64,000 nucleotides of DNA from Rhodospirillum centenum SW (GTDB lineage: Bacteria > Pseudomonadota > Alphaproteobacteria > Azospirillales > Azospirillaceae), in assembly GCF_000016185.1 (NCBI RefSeq), contig NC_011420.2, positions 1,260,501 to 1,324,500 on the forward strand, in the 5' to 3' direction. The notes beneath the pieces are model-generated. The model saw nothing but the letters and a program-made list of their open reading frames with translations. It was not told where the DNA came from and made no database searches. The stretch's first letter is position 1. Every line of letters begins with the position of its first letter. Of this stretch, positions 20,101-31,812 are shown piece after piece. Position numbers and translations under genes: made by a program.

Positions 20101-21546
20101 TCACCTCAGAAACAGCGTGGACGCGGCCGCGGCGGCCCCGTTCAGGATGCCCTCGGAGAACACGTAGAAGACCGGGAAGACGAACAGGGCGGTGCCGCCG
20201 ATCACCAGCGCCGAGGCGCGGGCCGGACGCTCGATCGTCTCCATCAGGTCGTCGAACCACATCACCTTCACGATCCGCAGATAGTAGAAGAGGCTGATGA
20301 CACTGGTCAGCACGCCGATCACGGCCAGCACGTAGAGCTGCGCCTCGATCGCCGCCATGAAGACATAGAGCTTGCCGAAGAAGCCGGCCATCGGCGGCAC
20401 GCCGCCCAGGCTGAACATGAAGAACGCCATGGCCAGCGCCATCATGGGATGGCTCCTGGACAGGCCCGACAGATCGTCGATGTTCTCCACCATGCGGCCG
20501 TTCACGCGCATGGACAGGATGACCGCGAAGGTGCCGACATTCATGGCGAGATAGATCGCCAGATAGATCAGCACGCCGCGCACCCCCTCCTCCGTGCCGG
20601 CGGCAAGGCCGACCAGCGCGTAGCCGATATGGCCGATGGAGCTGTAGGCCATCATGCGCTTGATGTTGCGCTGCTGGATCGCCGCCAGGGAGCCGAGCAG
20701 CATGCTGGCGACGGCGGAGAACCAGACCACCTGCTGCCACTGGGCCAGCAGTTCCCCGAACGGATCGACCAGCACCCGGACGAACAGGGCGAGTGCCGCC
20801 ACCTTGGGGGCCACGGCGAAGAAGGCGGTGACGGAGGTCGGCGCGCCCTCATAGACGTCGGGGGTCCACATGTGGAACGGCACGGCGGAGATCTTGAAGG
20901 CCAGACCCGCGGCGACGAAGACCAGACCGACGACCACGCCGGTCGCGGCCGGCACGTCGGAGGAGAACATCACCGCCAGACGCTCGAAGTTCGTCGTGCC
21001 CGAGAAGCCGTAGATCAGGCTGGCGCCGTAGAGCAGGATGCAGGAGGAGAGCGAGCCCAGGAGGAAGTACTTGAGCCCCGCCTCCGACGACTTGGCATAG
21101 TCGCGCCGGAAGGCGGCGATCACGTAGAGCGACAGGGACTGAAGCTCCAGCCCGACATAGAGCGAGATGAGGTCGTTCGCCGATACCATCAGCATCATGC
21201 CGACGGTGGCGAGCAGCATCAGGACCGGATACTCGAAGCGGTCCATCTGCTCCCGCTCCAGGTAGTTGACCGAGAGCACCACAGTCAGGGCCGTGGCCGT
21301 CAGGATCAGCACCTTGGCGAAGACGGCGAAGTCGTCGGCGATGAACATGCCGGCGAAAGTCACCGCCCGGTCGCCCGACGCGGCCAGCACCAGCACGCCG
21401 GCGACCAGGGCCGCGCCCACGGCCAGCCACGAGACCAGCCGCGTGCTGTCCGCGCCGCGGAAGACGCCCAGCATGAGGAGCGCCATGGCCGCGCAGGCCA
21501 GGAACATCTCCGGCAGGGCCGGCAGGAAATCTGGAATGGCGACCAT
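20101..21546 (-). CDS. nuoN: NADH-quinone oxidoreductase subunit N
   Basis: Antiporter-like proton-pumping membrane subunit of complex I. 481 aa, about 14 TM helices. Family features include the glutamate of [17 protein letters not shown] and the lysine helix [21 protein letters not shown], then [18 protein letters not shown] with key charged residues, and the [12 protein letters not shown] helix. ATG 21546 is 3 bases after the nuoM stop. Last of the nuo genes; birA follows at once. Confidence 0.97.
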
Positions 21547-21549
21547 GGC

Positions 21550-23100
21550 TCAGTTTCCGCTCGTCGGGGTGCGGTCGGCGACCTGGGTGCCGGGTTCGTC
21601 GTCGATCAGGCCGGCGGCCTTCAGCGACGCCTGATGGTCGAGCAGCACCTTCTCGACCGTCGGCGCGTAGACGTCTTTGAAGCTGGCGGGGAAGACGCCC
21701 ATGATCAGCACGATGGCGACCAGGGGCGCGAAATAGGCGGTATCGGTCCAGCGCAGATCCCGCATCGCCTTCACGCCGTCCTTGTCCAGCTTGCCGAAGA
21801 AGAGCCGCCGGTACAGCAGCAGCATGTAGGCGGCCCCCAGCACGAGGCCGGTGGCGGCGAACATCGCCACCCAGGTGTTGACCTGGAAGGCGCCGAGCAT
21901 GGTCAGGAACTCGCCCACGAAGCCGCTGGTGCCGGGCAGGCCCACGGAGGCCAGCATGAACACCATGAAGACGAAGGCGTAGCGCGGCAGGTTCTGCGCC
22001 ATGCCGCCATACTTCACGATCTCGCGGGTGTGGAGCTGGGCGTAGGCGAAGCCAATGCACAGGAACAGCGCGGCCGACACGATGGTGTGGCTCAGCATCT
22101 GGAAGATGGCGCCGTCCAGCCCCTGCTGGGTCATGGTGAAGATGCCCATGGTCACGTAGCCCATGTGCGCCACGGAGCTGTAGGCGATCATCTTCTTCAT
22201 GTCGGTCTGCGCCAGCGCCACCAGCGAGGTGTAGATGATCGCCACCACCGACAGCACGAACACGAAGTCCGTGAAGAAGAAGGTCGCCTCCGGCAGCATC
22301 TGCACGTTCACCCGGATCAGACCGTAGCCGCCCATCTTCAGCATGACGCCGGCCAGCATCACCGACCCGGCGGTCGGCGCTTCGACGTGGGCGAAGGGCA
22401 GCCAGGTGTGCAGCGGCCAGATCGGCGTCTTCACGGCGAAGGCGATGAAGAAGCCGACCCAGAGCCAGAGCTGCAAGGTGGAGGCGAACGGATGGTCCAC
22501 CATCACCCGCATGTCCATCGTTCCGGCGACCAGGTACATGGCCAGGATGGCCAGCAGCATCAGCACCGAGCCGATGAAGGTGTAGAGGAAGAACTTGTAG
22601 GCGGCGTAGATCCGCCCCGGCCCGCCCCAGACGCCGATGATCAGGAACATCGGCAGCAGCACGCCCTCGAAGAACAGGTAGAAGAGGACGAAGTCCAGCG
22701 CCGTGAACATGCCGACCATCATGGTCTCAAGCACCAGCAGCGCGATCATGAACTCCTTGACCCGCTTGTCGATGGTGGTCCAGGAGGCGAGCACGCAGAT
22801 CGGCGTCAGGAAGGTGGAGGCGAGCACGAACCAGATGGAGATGCCGTCCACGCCCTTGATGTAGGCGATGTTGAAGGAGGGTATCCAGCGATACTCCTCC
22901 ATCATCTGGAAGCCCGGGTTGGACGGGTCGAAGTTGGCCAGGATGAAGAGCGAGATCACGAAGGTGATCAGCGACGTCCAGAGCGCCACCGCCTTCGCGT
23001 TCCGGTCCACCAGCTCCTGCTCGCCGCGGATCATCAGGATGGACAATGCACCGACGAGCGGAAGGAACGTCGTGATCGTCAGGATCGGCCAGTCAGCCAT
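21550..23100 (-). CDS. nuoM: NADH-quinone oxidoreductase subunit M
   Basis: Proton-pumping antiporter-like subunit. 516 aa, about 14 TM helices. Contains YFFFEGVLLPMFLIIGVWGG with the conserved glutamate, the lysine-bearing AYKFFLYTFIGSVLMLLA, KTPIWPLHTWLPFAHVEAPT and MIAYSSVAHMGYV, all standard for NuoM. Start ATG 23100; 18 bases after nuoL and 3 before nuoN. The last 30 residues are a polar tail (TQVADRTPTSGN). Confidence 0.97.
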   Translation of the reverse strand: MADWPILTITTFLPLVGALSILMIRGEQELVDRNAKAVALWTSLITFVISLFILANFDPSNPGFQMMEEYRWIPSFNIAYIKGVDGISIWFVLASTFLTPICVLASWTTIDKRVKEFMIALLVLETMMVGMFTALDFVLFYLFFEGVLLPMFLIIGVWGGPGRIYAAYKFFLYTFIGSVLMLLAILAMYLVAGTMDMRVMVDHPFASTLQLWLWVGFFIAFAVKTPIWPLHTWLPFAHVEAPTAGSVMLAGVMLKMGGYGLIRVNVQMLPEATFFFTDFVFVLSVVAIIYTSLVALAQTDMKKMIAYSSVAHMGYVTMGIFTMTQQGLDGAIFQMLSHTIVSAALFLCIGFAYAQLHTREIVKYGGMAQNLPRYAFVFMVFMLASVGLPGTSGFVGEFLTMLGAFQVNTWVAMFAATGLVLGAAYMLLLYRRLFFGKLDKDGVKAMRDLRWTDTAYFAPLVAIVLIMGVFPASFKDVYAPTVEKVLLDHQASLKAAGLIDDEPGTQVADRTPTSGN

Positions 23101-23118
23101 TGAGAACGCCCCCTCGCC

Positions 23119-25059
23119 TCAGCGCACCAGGAAGAACCAACCGACCAGCACGACAAGGCCGATCACCATCACAAAGGCATAGTGGAACACGTAGCCCGTC
23201 TGCAGCCGGCTGGCGCCGGCCGCGAGCTGCCGGGTCACGGCGGCCAGCCCGTCCGGGCCGAGACCGTCGATCACCGCCTCGTCGCCACCCTTCCAGAGGC
23301 CGCGGCCCAGAGACTGCGCCGGCTTCACGAAGACGGCGTCGTACAGCTCGTCGAAGTAGTACTTGCGGAAGACGATCCCGTGCAGCAGCCGCACGGCCGC
23401 CACCGTCTTCGCCGGCAGGTCCGGCCTGACGATGTAGAACAGGTAGGCGAGCGCGATGCCCAGCACCCCCATGCCCAGCGGTGCCAGCGGCACCCATCCC
23501 GGCACATGGTGGGCCGCGTCGATGATCGTCTCGCCGTGGACGTCCGGCAGCATCAGGATGCTGCCCCCCCAGAAGTGGGCCATGTCGTGCCCGACGAACC
23601 AGGGATAGGCCACGAAACCGGCGGCGACGGCGCCGACCGCAAGCACGTAGAGCGGCACCAGCATGACCTGCGGGCTCTCATGGACGTGGGCCATCACCTT
23701 CTCGTTCGCCCGCGGCTGGCCGTGGAAGGTCAGGAACAGCAGGCGCCAGGAGTAGAAGGCCGTCATCAGCGCGGCCGCCAGCCCCAGCCAGAAGGCCAGG
23801 GTGCCGTACCAGCTATGGTCGGCATAGGCGACCTCCAGGATCATGTCCTTGGAGTAGTAGCCGGCGAACGGGATGATGCCCGCCAGCGCCAGATTGCCGA
23901 TCCACATCAGGCCGTAGGTGACCGGGATCAGGCGCCAGATGCCGCCCATGTTCCGCATGTCCTGCTCGCCCGACATGGCATGGATCACCGAGCCGGCCCC
24001 CAGGAACAGCAGCGCCTTGAAGAAGGCGTGCGTCATCAGGTGGAAGATTGCCGCCGGATAGGCGCCGACGCCGATGGCGAAGAACATGTAGCCGAGCTGG
24101 CTCATGGTCGAATAGGCGATGACCCGCTTGATGTCGAACTGGGTCAGGCCGATGGTCGCCGCGATGAAGGCGGTCAGCCCGCCCACCACGGTGACGAAGG
24201 CCAGCGCGCCCGGCGCGTATTCGAACAGCGGGCTCATCCGTGCCAGCATGAAGACGCCGGCGGTCACCATGGTGGCGGCGTGGATCAGCGCGGAGACGGG
24301 CGTCGGCCCCTCCATCGCGTCCGGCAGCCAGGTGTGCAGGCCGAGCTGGGCCGACTTGCCCATGGCGCCGATGAACAGCAGCACGCAGACCGCGGTCAGG
24401 GCGTGGACCTCGAAGCCCAGGAAGTTGAAGGTCGCGTTCGCCTGCTGCGGCGCCGCCGTGAAGATCGCGTCGAACTCCACGCTGCCGAAGAGGAAGAACA
24501 CCGCCATGATGCCCAGGGCGAAGCCGAAATCGCCCACACGGTTGACCAGGAACGCCTTCATCGAGGCGTCGTTGGCGCTCTTCTTCTCGTACCAGAAGTT
24601 GATCAGCAGGTAGGAGGCGAGGCCCACGCCCTCCCAGCCGAAGAACATCTGCACCAGATTGTCCGCCGTCACCAGCATGAGCATCATGAAGGTGAACAGG
24701 CTGAGGTAGGACATGAACCGCGCCTTGGACGGGTCATGGCTCATGTACCCGACCGAATAGACATGGACCATGGCGGACACGACGTTGACCACCACCAGCA
24801 TGACGGCGGTCAGCGCGTCGATGCGCAGGGCCCAGTCCACCTCGAAGCTGCCACTGTCGATCCAGGTGAACAGGGTGATGGTCCGCGTCGCCTCCGGCCC
24901 GCTGAACCCCACCTCCACGAACAGGATGCAGGACAGGACGGCGGCGATCAGCATCAGGGTGCAGGTGACGATCTGCGCCCCCCTGTCCCCGATGAAGCGG
25001 CCGAAGAACCCGGCGACGAAGGCGCCGAGCAGCGGCAGGAATACGGCTGCGATCTCCAT
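23119..25059 (-). CDS. nuoL: NADH-quinone oxidoreductase subunit L
   Basis: Largest membrane subunit and distal proton pump of complex I; its long lateral helix runs along the membrane arm. 646 aa, about 16 TM helices. Typical motifs: MFFGWEGVGLASYLLINFWY (pump glutamate), LGLHTWLPDAMEGPTPVSAL, RVIAYSTMSQLGYMFFAIG and the C-terminal horizontal helix region from about residue 520. ATG 25059 lies 4 bases after nuoK. No frame break. Confidence 0.97.
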   Translation of the reverse strand: MEIAAVFLPLLGAFVAGFFGRFIGDRGAQIVTCTLMLIAAVLSCILFVEVGFSGPEATRTITLFTWIDSGSFEVDWALRIDALTAVMLVVVNVVSAMVHVYSVGYMSHDPSKARFMSYLSLFTFMMLMLVTADNLVQMFFGWEGVGLASYLLINFWYEKKSANDASMKAFLVNRVGDFGFALGIMAVFFLFGSVEFDAIFTAAPQQANATFNFLGFEVHALTAVCVLLFIGAMGKSAQLGLHTWLPDAMEGPTPVSALIHAATMVTAGVFMLARMSPLFEYAPGALAFVTVVGGLTAFIAATIGLTQFDIKRVIAYSTMSQLGYMFFAIGVGAYPAAIFHLMTHAFFKALLFLGAGSVIHAMSGEQDMRNMGGIWRLIPVTYGLMWIGNLALAGIIPFAGYYSKDMILEVAYADHSWYGTLAFWLGLAAALMTAFYSWRLLFLTFHGQPRANEKVMAHVHESPQVMLVPLYVLAVGAVAAGFVAYPWFVGHDMAHFWGGSILMLPDVHGETIIDAAHHVPGWVPLAPLGMGVLGIALAYLFYIVRPDLPAKTVAAVRLLHGIVFRKYYFDELYDAVFVKPAQSLGRGLWKGGDEAVIDGLGPDGLAAVTRQLAAGASRLQTGYVFHYAFVMVIGLVVLVGWFFLVR

Positions 25060-25063
25060 GCCC

Positions 25064-25372
25064 TCAGCCCTTCATCATGTTGATGTCCTCAACCGCGATG
25101 GTGCCGCGGTTTCGGAAGTAGACCACCAGGATGGCAAGGCCGATGGCTGCCTCGGCGGCGGCCACGGTCAGGATGAACAGCGTGAAGACCTGGCCCGTCA
25201 GATCGTTCAGGAACACGGAGAAGGCAACGAGGTTGATGTTGACGGCGAGGAGCATCAGCTCGATCGCCATCAGCAGGACAATCACGTTGCGGCGGTTCAT
25301 CAGGATCCCGAAGGCCCCCAGGCCGAACAGGATCGCGCCCACGGTCAGGTAGTGGGTAAGGCCGATCTCCAT
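25064..25372 (-). CDS. nuoK: NADH-quinone oxidoreductase subunit K
   Basis: Small membrane subunit with three TM helices, 102 aa. The two buried glutamates that form the central proton path are in the second and third helices ([34 protein letters not shown]). Start ATG 25372, one base after the nuoJ stop, so nuoJ-K translation is probably coupled. Confidence 0.97.
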   Translation of the reverse strand: MEIGLTHYLTVGAILFGLGAFGILMNRRNVIVLLMAIELMLLAVNINLVAFSVFLNDLTGQVFTLFILTVAAAEAAIGLAILVVYFRNRGTIAVEDINMMKG

Positions 25373-25373
25373 G

Positions 25374-25988
25374 TCAGACGCCCCCTCGCGTCGGAACCTT
25401 GCGGACGGACAGCACCTCCTCGGGCCGGCGCCGGATCTGCTGCGCGATCACCTGACGGCGCAGCCCCCCGCGCGACCGCAGGGTCAGCACGATGGCGCCG
25501 ATCATGGCGACCAGCAGGATCAGGCCGGACACCTGGAAGGCGAAGACGTAGTGGGTGTAGAGGACCTGCCCCAGCGCCTCGGTATTGTTCACCGCCGTGT
25601 CGGCGGGCGTGGGCGCGGCGAGCGAGGCCGCCGCATCCGGTGCCACCGCCCAGCTGACGGTGACGAGCGCCAGCTCGGCCATCAGGATCGTGCCGATCAG
25701 CGCGCCCAGCGGCACATACTGCCGGTAGGTCCGCCGGATCTCCTGGAAGCTGATGTCCAGCATCATCACGACGAACAGGAACAGGACCGCCACGGCGCCG
25801 ACATAGACGATGATCAGGATCATCGCGATGAACTCGGCGCCGATCAGCAGGAACAGCACCGCGGCGTTGAAGAAGGCGACGATCAGGTACAGCACCGAGT
25901 GGACCGGGTTCCGCGCGGAAACCACCATCACGCCGGCGGCGAGCAGGATCGCGGCGAAGACATAGAATGCGGCTGCTGAAAGGACCAT
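25374..25988 (-). CDS. nuoJ: NADH-quinone oxidoreductase subunit J
   Basis: Membrane subunit with five TM helices, 204 aa. The broken third helix ([19 protein letters not shown]), important for coupling quinone chemistry to pumping, is clear. A polar, positively charged C-terminal tail ([21 protein letters not shown]) follows the last helix. ATG 25988. The 121-base gap to nuoI upstream is one of the larger ones in the operon and holds no gene. Confidence 0.97.
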   Translation of the reverse strand: MVLSAAAFYVFAAILLAAGVMVVSARNPVHSVLYLIVAFFNAAVLFLLIGAEFIAMILIIVYVGAVAVLFLFVVMMLDISFQEIRRTYRQYVPLGALIGTILMAELALVTVSWAVAPDAAASLAAPTPADTAVNNTEALGQVLYTHYVFAFQVSGLILLVAMIGAIVLTLRSRGGLRRQVIAQQIRRRPEEVLSVRKVPTRGGV

Positions 25989-26109
25989 GGGTCAGGCCGC
26001 CTCCGGTGCGGGATCAGGCAGGGGCAGGGTCACGGAGGGTACTCCGGATCGGGAAGGGTCCGGCGCCCGGCATGACCCGAGGCGCCAGCGGTGCATCGGC
26101 AGGACTTTT

Positions 26110-26598
26110 CTAACGATACGGGGCATCCGCCGCAATGTTGGCGGCGATCAGGGCCTCCCAGCGGTCGCCGTTCGCCAGCAGCTTCTCCTTGTTGTAGAAA
26201 AGCTCCTCGCGCGTTTCCGCGGCGAACTCCAGGTTCGGCCCCTCGACGATGGCGTCCACCGGGCAGGCCTCCTGGCAGAGACCGCAGTAGATGCACTTCG
26301 TCATGTCGATGTCGTAGCGGGTGGTGCGCCGCGAGCCGTCCTCGCGCGGTTCCGCCTCGATGGTGATGGCGAGCGCCGGGCAGACCGCCTCGCAGAGCTT
26401 GCAGGCGATGCAGCGCTCCTCCCCGTTGGGATAACGGCGCAGCGCATGCTCCCCGCGGAAGCGCGGGCTCATGGGCGAGCGCTCGTAGGGGTAATTGATG
26501 GTCGCCCGCGGCCTGAACATGTAACTGAATGTCAGGGACAGGCCACGCACCAGTTCCGCCAGGAACAGGCCGCGTGCCGCACGGTCAAGCTTGACCAT
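26110..26598 (-). CDS. nuoI: NADH-quinone oxidoreductase subunit I (8Fe ferredoxin)
   Basis: Carries clusters N6a and N6b that pass electrons towards N2 and quinone. 162 aa with two CxxCxxCxxxCP motifs: [12 protein letters not shown] and [12 protein letters not shown]. The N-terminal helix ([18 protein letters not shown]) anchors it at the membrane. The frame is open 13 codons further, but ATG 26598 has a strong GGAGGAGAGGAG ribosome site directly upstream and gives the family start [10 protein letters not shown]. Confidence 0.97.
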   Translation of the reverse strand: MVKLDRAARGLFLAELVRGLSLTFSYMFRPRATINYPYERSPMSPRFRGEHALRRYPNGEERCIACKLCEAVCPALAITIEAEPREDGSRRTTRYDIDMTKCIYCGLCQEACPVDAIVEGPNLEFAAETREELFYNKEKLLANGDRWEALIAANIAADAPYR

Positions 26599-26684
26599 CT
26601 CCTCTCCTCCTTCAGCCGCGTGCCGGCCGCCTCGCATCGTCTCGCGGCGGTCGGCCGCCGGTCTCGTTCATTCGGTCGGGGGGC

Positions 26685-27695
26685 TCACTTCGGCAGCCAG
26701 TCGAAGGTGACCAGCACGCCGGCGGTGAGGATGACCCAGACCAGGGAAAACGGCAGAAACACCTTCCAGCCCAGACGCATGAGCTGGTCATAGCGGTAGC
26801 GCGGCACGGTGGCACGCACCCAGACGAACAGGAACAGGCAGAAGCAGATCTTCAGGATGAACCAGATCGGCCCCGGCACCCAGTTCAGCGGCGCCACGTC
26901 CAGCGGCGGCAGCCAGCCGCCCAGGAAAAGGACGCTGGTCATGGCGCTCATCAGGATCATGTTGGCGTATTCGCCCAGGAAGAAGAGGCCGAACGCCATG
27001 CCCGAATATTCGGTGTGGAAGCCGCCCACCAGCTCGGACTCGCCTTCCGGCAGGTCGAACGGGGCGCGGTTCGTCTCCGCCAGGGCGGAGATGAAGAAGA
27101 TCACGAACATCGGCAGCAGCGGGATGGCGAACCACACCGTCTTCTGCGCCTCGACCACGTCCGAGAGGTTCAGCGAGCCGACGCAGAGCAGCACGGTGAT
27201 GATGACGAGACCGATCGAGACCTCGTAGCTGACCATCTGCGCCGCCGAGCGCAGCCCGCCCAGGAAGGCGTATTTCGAGTTCGACGCCCAGCCGGCCATG
27301 ATGATGCCGTAGACGCCCTGGGAACTGATGGCCAGCAGATAGAGGATGCCGACATTGATGTCGGAGATCACCAGCCCCTCGCCGAACGGGATCACCGCCC
27401 AGGCTGCCAGCGCCAGCATCATGGTCAGCATCGGCGCCGCCAGGAAGATGATGCGGTTGGCCCCGGCCGGAATGATCGTCTCCTTGCCGATCATCTTCAG
27501 CGCGTCGGCGAAGCTCTGCAGGATCCCCCAGGGGCCGACCATGTTCGGTCCCTGGCGCAACTGCATCAGGCCCAGCACCTTGCGCTCGGCATAGACCAGG
27601 AAGGCCACGGAGACGAGGATCGGCACCATCAGCGCCAGAATCTGCGCCACGATGATGGCGCCGGGCACGCCGTAGTCGGTCCAGATATCCGCCAT
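26685..27695 (-). CDS. nuoH: NADH-quinone oxidoreductase subunit H
   Basis: Membrane subunit that forms much of the quinone chamber at the junction of the two arms. 336 aa, eight TM helices. Signature stretches: [20 protein letters not shown] (quinone-site loop), the [20 protein letters not shown] loop with conserved acidic residues, and a final helix ending FDWLPK. ATG 27695; nuoG ends 7 bases upstream and nuoI begins 86 bases downstream. Confidence 0.97.
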   Translation of the reverse strand: MADIWTDYGVPGAIIVAQILALMVPILVSVAFLVYAERKVLGLMQLRQGPNMVGPWGILQSFADALKMIGKETIIPAGANRIIFLAAPMLTMMLALAAWAVIPFGEGLVISDINVGILYLLAISSQGVYGIIMAGWASNSKYAFLGGLRSAAQMVSYEVSIGLVIITVLLCVGSLNLSDVVEAQKTVWFAIPLLPMFVIFFISALAETNRAPFDLPEGESELVGGFHTEYSGMAFGLFFLGEYANMILMSAMTSVLFLGGWLPPLDVAPLNWVPGPIWFILKICFCLFLFVWVRATVPRYRYDQLMRLGWKVFLPFSLVWVILTAGVLVTFDWLPK

Positions 27696-27702
27696 GGTAC
27701 GG

Positions 27703-29769
27703 TCACTCCGCCGCGGCGGTCACCGCCGCCGGCTTGATGAAGGTCTCGCTGCACCTGGCCATGGTGGCCGAGGCCCGGCTGATCGGGTCCGTCAGATAGT
27801 AGTCCGTCACCGGAGAGACGAAGGCATCGCGGGAGACGGCACCGGCGCTGCCGAAGGGCCCCCACGCCGCCGGGACCAGCCGGTCGATCTCCGCGAAGAC
27901 CGGGTTCGCCTGCGCCATGCGCTGGCGGAGCTGGGACAGGCTGTCATAGGGCAGCACATGGCCCAGCTCGGCGGAGAGCGCGCGCAGGATCTTCCAGTCC
28001 TCCCGCGCCTCGCCCAGCGGGAACATGGCCAGCCGGGTCTGCTGCACCCTGCCCTCGGTATTCACATAGGTCGCGTTCTTCTCGGTATAGGCGGCCCCCG
28101 GCAGGATCACGTCGGCCCGGTGGGCGCCGCGGTCGCCATGGTGGCCCTGGTAGATGACGAAGGCCTTGCCCAGCCGCTCGGCCGGGATCTCGTCCGCCCC
28201 CAGCAGGTAGACCACCTCGATCGCCCCGGAGGCACAGCCCTCCAGGATGCCGGCAAGGTCACGCCCGCCCGCGCCCGGCAGGAAACCGGCATCGAGCGCC
28301 CCGACCCGGCCCGCGGCCGTGTGCAGGACGTTGAAGCCGTTCCAGCCCTCCCGCACCAGGCCGCAGGCATCGGCGAGCCGGTGCAGGGCGGCCTGCACGG
28401 CCAGCCCGTCGGCGCGGGCGAAAGCCCCCATGCCCACGATCACCATGGGCCGCTCCGCCGTCCGCAGCAGGTCGGCGAAGGGATGCCGCCCCTCCGCCAG
28501 CGCGGCCAGCGTGTCGCCACCGGCGCCGAGATGCTCGACCGGGTAGGTCAGGTCCACCTTGGGGCCGATGGCGGCGACCTTCTTCAGCCCGCCCTGGAGA
28601 TAGCGCTTGCGGATGCGGGCATTGACGATCGGCGCCTCCCAGCGGGGATTGGTGCCGATCAGCAGGATCACGTCCGCCTGTTCGATCCCGGCGATGCCGC
28701 TGTTGAAGATGTAGCCCGCGCGCCGGCCGGCGTCGAAGCGGGCGCCGTCCTGGCGGCAGTCGCGGTGCGGCGAGCCCAGCCGGTCCGTCAGGTCCTTCAG
28801 CGCCAGCACCGATTCAACGTCCGCCAGATCGCCCGCGACGGCGGCGATGCAGTCGCCCGCCACCCCCTCCAGCCGCGTCCGGATGGCGGCGAATGCCTCC
28901 AGCCAGGAGGCGGGGCGCAGCTTGCCCTCTCCGTCCCGGACATAGGGACGGTCCAGCCGCTGCCGCTTCAGCCCGTCATGGGCGTAGCGGGTCTTGTCGG
29001 CGATCCACTCCTCGTTCACGTCCTCGTGCAGACGCGGCAGCACCCGCATCACCTCCGGCCCGCGGGTATCGACCCGGATGTTGGAGCCGACGGCGTCCAT
29101 CACGTCGATCGTCTCGGTCCGGCGCAGCTCCCACGGGCGCGCCGTGAAGGCATAGGGCTTCGAGGTCAGGGCACCGACCGGGCAGACATCGACGAGATTG
29201 CCGGACATTTCCGAGGCGATGCCCTGCTCCAGATAGCCCGTGATCTCCGTGTGCTCGCCCCGGTTCACGGCCCCCAGCGCGGAGACGCCCGCGATCTCGT
29301 CCATGAAACGGATGCAGCGGGTGCAGTGGATGCACCGGGTCATGAAGGTCTTGATCAGCGGCCCGAGATTCTTGTCCTTCACGGCGCGCTTGGCTTCGGT
29401 GTAGCGGCCACGGTCGAAGCCGTAGGCCACGGCCTGATCCTGCAGATCGCACTCGCCGCCCTGGTCGCAGATCGGGCAGTCCAGCGGGTGGTTGATCAGC
29501 AGGAACTCCATCACGCCCTTGCGGGCCTTGTGGACCAGCTCGCTGTCCGTCTTCACCACCATGCCGTCGGCGCACGGCATGGCGCAGCTTGCCACCGGCT
29601 TCGGCGAGCGCTCGATCTCCACAAGGCACATGCGGCAGTTGGCCGGGACGGACAGCCGTTCGTGGTAGCAGAAGCGCGGGACTTCCTTCCCGATCTGCTC
29701 GCACGCCTGCAGCACCGAGGTGCCCGGTGCCACTTCGACTTCGATGCCGTCGATGGTCAGTTTCGGCAT
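27703..29769 (-). CDS. nuoG: NADH-quinone oxidoreductase subunit G
   Basis: Iron-sulfur subunit of the peripheral arm, 688 aa, the short mitochondrial/alphaproteobacterial form. N-terminal [2Fe-2S] domain (N1b: [19 protein letters not shown]), the His-Cys3 N5 site near [19 protein letters not shown], and N4 ([16 protein letters not shown] plus the later VDVCPVGAL), then a molybdopterin-oxidoreductase-like domain without a cofactor role. The frame runs on 354 bases upstream into nuoF; the ferredoxin start [13 protein letters not shown] sets ATG 29769. Confidence 0.97.
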   Translation of the reverse strand: MPKLTIDGIEVEVAPGTSVLQACEQIGKEVPRFCYHERLSVPANCRMCLVEIERSPKPVASCAMPCADGMVVKTDSELVHKARKGVMEFLLINHPLDCPICDQGGECDLQDQAVAYGFDRGRYTEAKRAVKDKNLGPLIKTFMTRCIHCTRCIRFMDEIAGVSALGAVNRGEHTEITGYLEQGIASEMSGNLVDVCPVGALTSKPYAFTARPWELRRTETIDVMDAVGSNIRVDTRGPEVMRVLPRLHEDVNEEWIADKTRYAHDGLKRQRLDRPYVRDGEGKLRPASWLEAFAAIRTRLEGVAGDCIAAVAGDLADVESVLALKDLTDRLGSPHRDCRQDGARFDAGRRAGYIFNSGIAGIEQADVILLIGTNPRWEAPIVNARIRKRYLQGGLKKVAAIGPKVDLTYPVEHLGAGGDTLAALAEGRHPFADLLRTAERPMVIVGMGAFARADGLAVQAALHRLADACGLVREGWNGFNVLHTAAGRVGALDAGFLPGAGGRDLAGILEGCASGAIEVVYLLGADEIPAERLGKAFVIYQGHHGDRGAHRADVILPGAAYTEKNATYVNTEGRVQQTRLAMFPLGEAREDWKILRALSAELGHVLPYDSLSQLRQRMAQANPVFAEIDRLVPAAWGPFGSAGAVSRDAFVSPVTDYYLTDPISRASATMARCSETFIKPAAVTAAAE

Positions 29770-29864
29770 GGCGACACTTCCTTCCCCCCGTCCGCTGCCG
29801 GGACGGCAAACCAGTCTCGTTGCGCGCCCGGAGCGGCGGCCCGGCCGCCCCTGCGCCCTTCGTC

Positions 29865-31166
29865 CTACTCCGCCGCGGCGCGGGTGCCGCGTTCGGCCCG
29901 CGTGCGGTACTCCAGGATGCGGCGCTCCATCTCCGGCCGGAAATTCCGGATCAGGCCCTGGATCGGCCAGGCCGCCGCATCGCCCAGGGCGCAGATCGTA
30001 TGGCCTTCGATCTCCTTGGAGACGTCGAGCAGCATGTCGATCTCCTCGATCCGGGCCTGACCCTTCACCATCCGTTCCATCACCCGCCACATCCAGCCGG
30101 TGCCTTCGCGGCAGGGCGTGCACTGGCCGCAGCTCTCATGCATGTAGAACTTGCTGAGCCGGGCGATCGCCTTCACCACGTCGGTGGACCTGTCCATTAC
30201 GATGACAGCCGCGGTGCCGAGGCCCGAGCGGACCTCGCGCAGGCTGTCGAAATCCATCAGGACCGTATCGCAGGTCTCCCGCGGGAGCATCGGCACCGAC
30301 GAGCCGCCGGGGATGATGGCGAGCAGGTTGTCCCAGCCGCCGCGCACGCCGCCGGCGTGCTTCTCCACCAGCTCCCGCAGGGGGATGCCCATCTCCTCTT
30401 CCACGTTGCAGGGCCGGTTGACGTGGCCGGAGATGCAGAAGACCTTGGTGCCGCTGTTCTTCGGCCTTCCCAGCCCGGCGAACCAAGTGGCGCCGCGGCG
30501 CAGGATGGTCGGGACCACGGCGATGGTCTCGACATTGTTCACCGTCGTCGGCCGGGCATAGAGGCCGGCCATGGCGGGGAACGGCGGCTTGTTGCGCGGC
30601 TGGCCCTTCTTCCCTTCCAGGGATTCGATCAGCGCCGTCTCCTCGCCGCAGATGTAGGCCCCGGCCCCGCGGTGGAGATAGATGTCGAAATCGTAGCCGC
30701 TGCCACAGGCGTTCCGGCCGATCAGGCCGGCGGCATAGGCCTCGTCGATCGCCTGCTGGACGTGGCTGCCCTCGTCGTAGAACTCGCCGCGGATGTAGAT
30801 GTAGCAGGCCGTGGCGCCGATGGCGAAACCGGCGATCAGGCAGCCTTCGACCAGCTTGTGCGGATCGTGGCGCAGGATGTCCCGGTCCTTGCAGGTACCC
30901 GGCTCGCCCTCGTCGGCGTTCACGACCAGATAGACCGGACCGCCGTCGCTCTTCTTCGGCATGAAGGACCACTTCATGCCGGTGGAGAAGCCGGCACCGC
31001 CGCGGCCGCGCAGGCCGGACTCCTTGACCAGCTCGATGATCCTGTCGCGGCCGAGGGCAAGGATGTCCTGGGTGTTGTCCCAGTCGCCCCGGCGGCGGGC
31101 GGCCTCCAGGCGGAAGTCCTCGAAGCCGTAGAGGTTCGTGAAGATGCGGTCTTCGTCGCGCAGCAT
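29865..31166 (-). CDS. nuoF: NADH-quinone oxidoreductase subunit F
   Basis: Binds NADH and FMN and starts electron flow. 433 aa. Glycine-rich NADH/FMN site [22 protein letters not shown] contact [16 protein letters not shown], and the N3 [4Fe-4S] motif [12 protein letters not shown] near residue 350. A 95-base gap separates it from nuoG. ATG 31166 is 13 bases after nuoE. Confidence 0.98.
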   Translation of the reverse strand: MLRDEDRIFTNLYGFEDFRLEAARRRGDWDNTQDILALGRDRIIELVKESGLRGRGGAGFSTGMKWSFMPKKSDGGPVYLVVNADEGEPGTCKDRDILRHDPHKLVEGCLIAGFAIGATACYIYIRGEFYDEGSHVQQAIDEAYAAGLIGRNACGSGYDFDIYLHRGAGAYICGEETALIESLEGKKGQPRNKPPFPAMAGLYARPTTVNNVETIAVVPTILRRGATWFAGLGRPKNSGTKVFCISGHVNRPCNVEEEMGIPLRELVEKHAGGVRGGWDNLLAIIPGGSSVPMLPRETCDTVLMDFDSLREVRSGLGTAAVIVMDRSTDVVKAIARLSKFYMHESCGQCTPCREGTGWMWRVMERMVKGQARIEEIDMLLDVSKEIEGHTICALGDAAAWPIQGLIRNFRPEMERRILEYRTRAERGTRAAAE

Positions 31167-31179
31167 GGCCCGGTCTCCC

Positions 31180-31812
31180 TCAGTCCTGCCCGGCCGGCTT
31201 GACGCCGTTGCGCCGCGCCATCTCGGTCAGGGTGGTCGGCCCGCCCGACGGGCAGGAGGCGATACGGCCGTTCTGGGGACCCGGCTTCGGCGTCTCGTCG
31301 CGGGCCAGCGCGTCCAGGATCGCCTCCATCGCTTCGGGCGTCAGGTCCTCGAAGTAGCTGTCCCCGATCTGCACCATCGGCGCGTTCACGCAGGCGCCCA
31401 GACACTCGGCCTCGACCACGGTGAACTGCCCGTCCGCCGTCGTCTCCCCGGCCTTGATGCCCAGCTTCTTCTCGCAGGTGTGCAGAATATCGTCGGAGCC
31501 GCGCAGCCAGCAGGGCGTCGTCGTGCAGACCTGCACGAAGTGCTTCCCGACCGGCTTGAGGTTGTACATCGTGTAGAAGCTGGCGACCTCCATGGCGCGG
31601 ATGCGCGGCATCTCCAGCATGTCCGCCACGTACTCGATGGCCGGGCGCGACAGCCAGTTGCCGTTCTGGCGCTGCGCCAGATCGAGCAGCGGCATCACCG
31701 CGCTCTGCTGCCGGCCGGGCGGGTACTTGGCGATGATGCGCCTGGCCAGCTCAAGATTCTCCTGGGTGAAGGAGAAGCTGCCGGCCTCCTGGCCCCCGTC
31801 CGTCGCACTCAT
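31180..31812 (-). CDS. nuoE: NADH-quinone oxidoreductase subunit E
   Basis: Thioredoxin-like [2Fe-2S] subunit carrying cluster N1a. 210 aa. Cluster ligands are in [13 protein letters not shown] and [10 protein letters not shown]. The C-terminal 40 residues ([21 protein letters not shown]) are a proline/glycine-rich tail common in alphaproteobacterial NuoE. Its ATG overlaps the nuoD stop by 4 bases (ATGA), indicating coupled translation. Confidence 0.97.
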   Translation of the reverse strand: MSATDGGQEAGSFSFTQENLELARRIIAKYPPGRQQSAVMPLLDLAQRQNGNWLSRPAIEYVADMLEMPRIRAMEVASFYTMYNLKPVGKHFVQVCTTTPCWLRGSDDILHTCEKKLGIKAGETTADGQFTVVEAECLGACVNAPMVQIGDSYFEDLTPEAMEAILDALARDETPKPGPQNGRIASCPSGGPTTLTEMARRNGVKPAGQD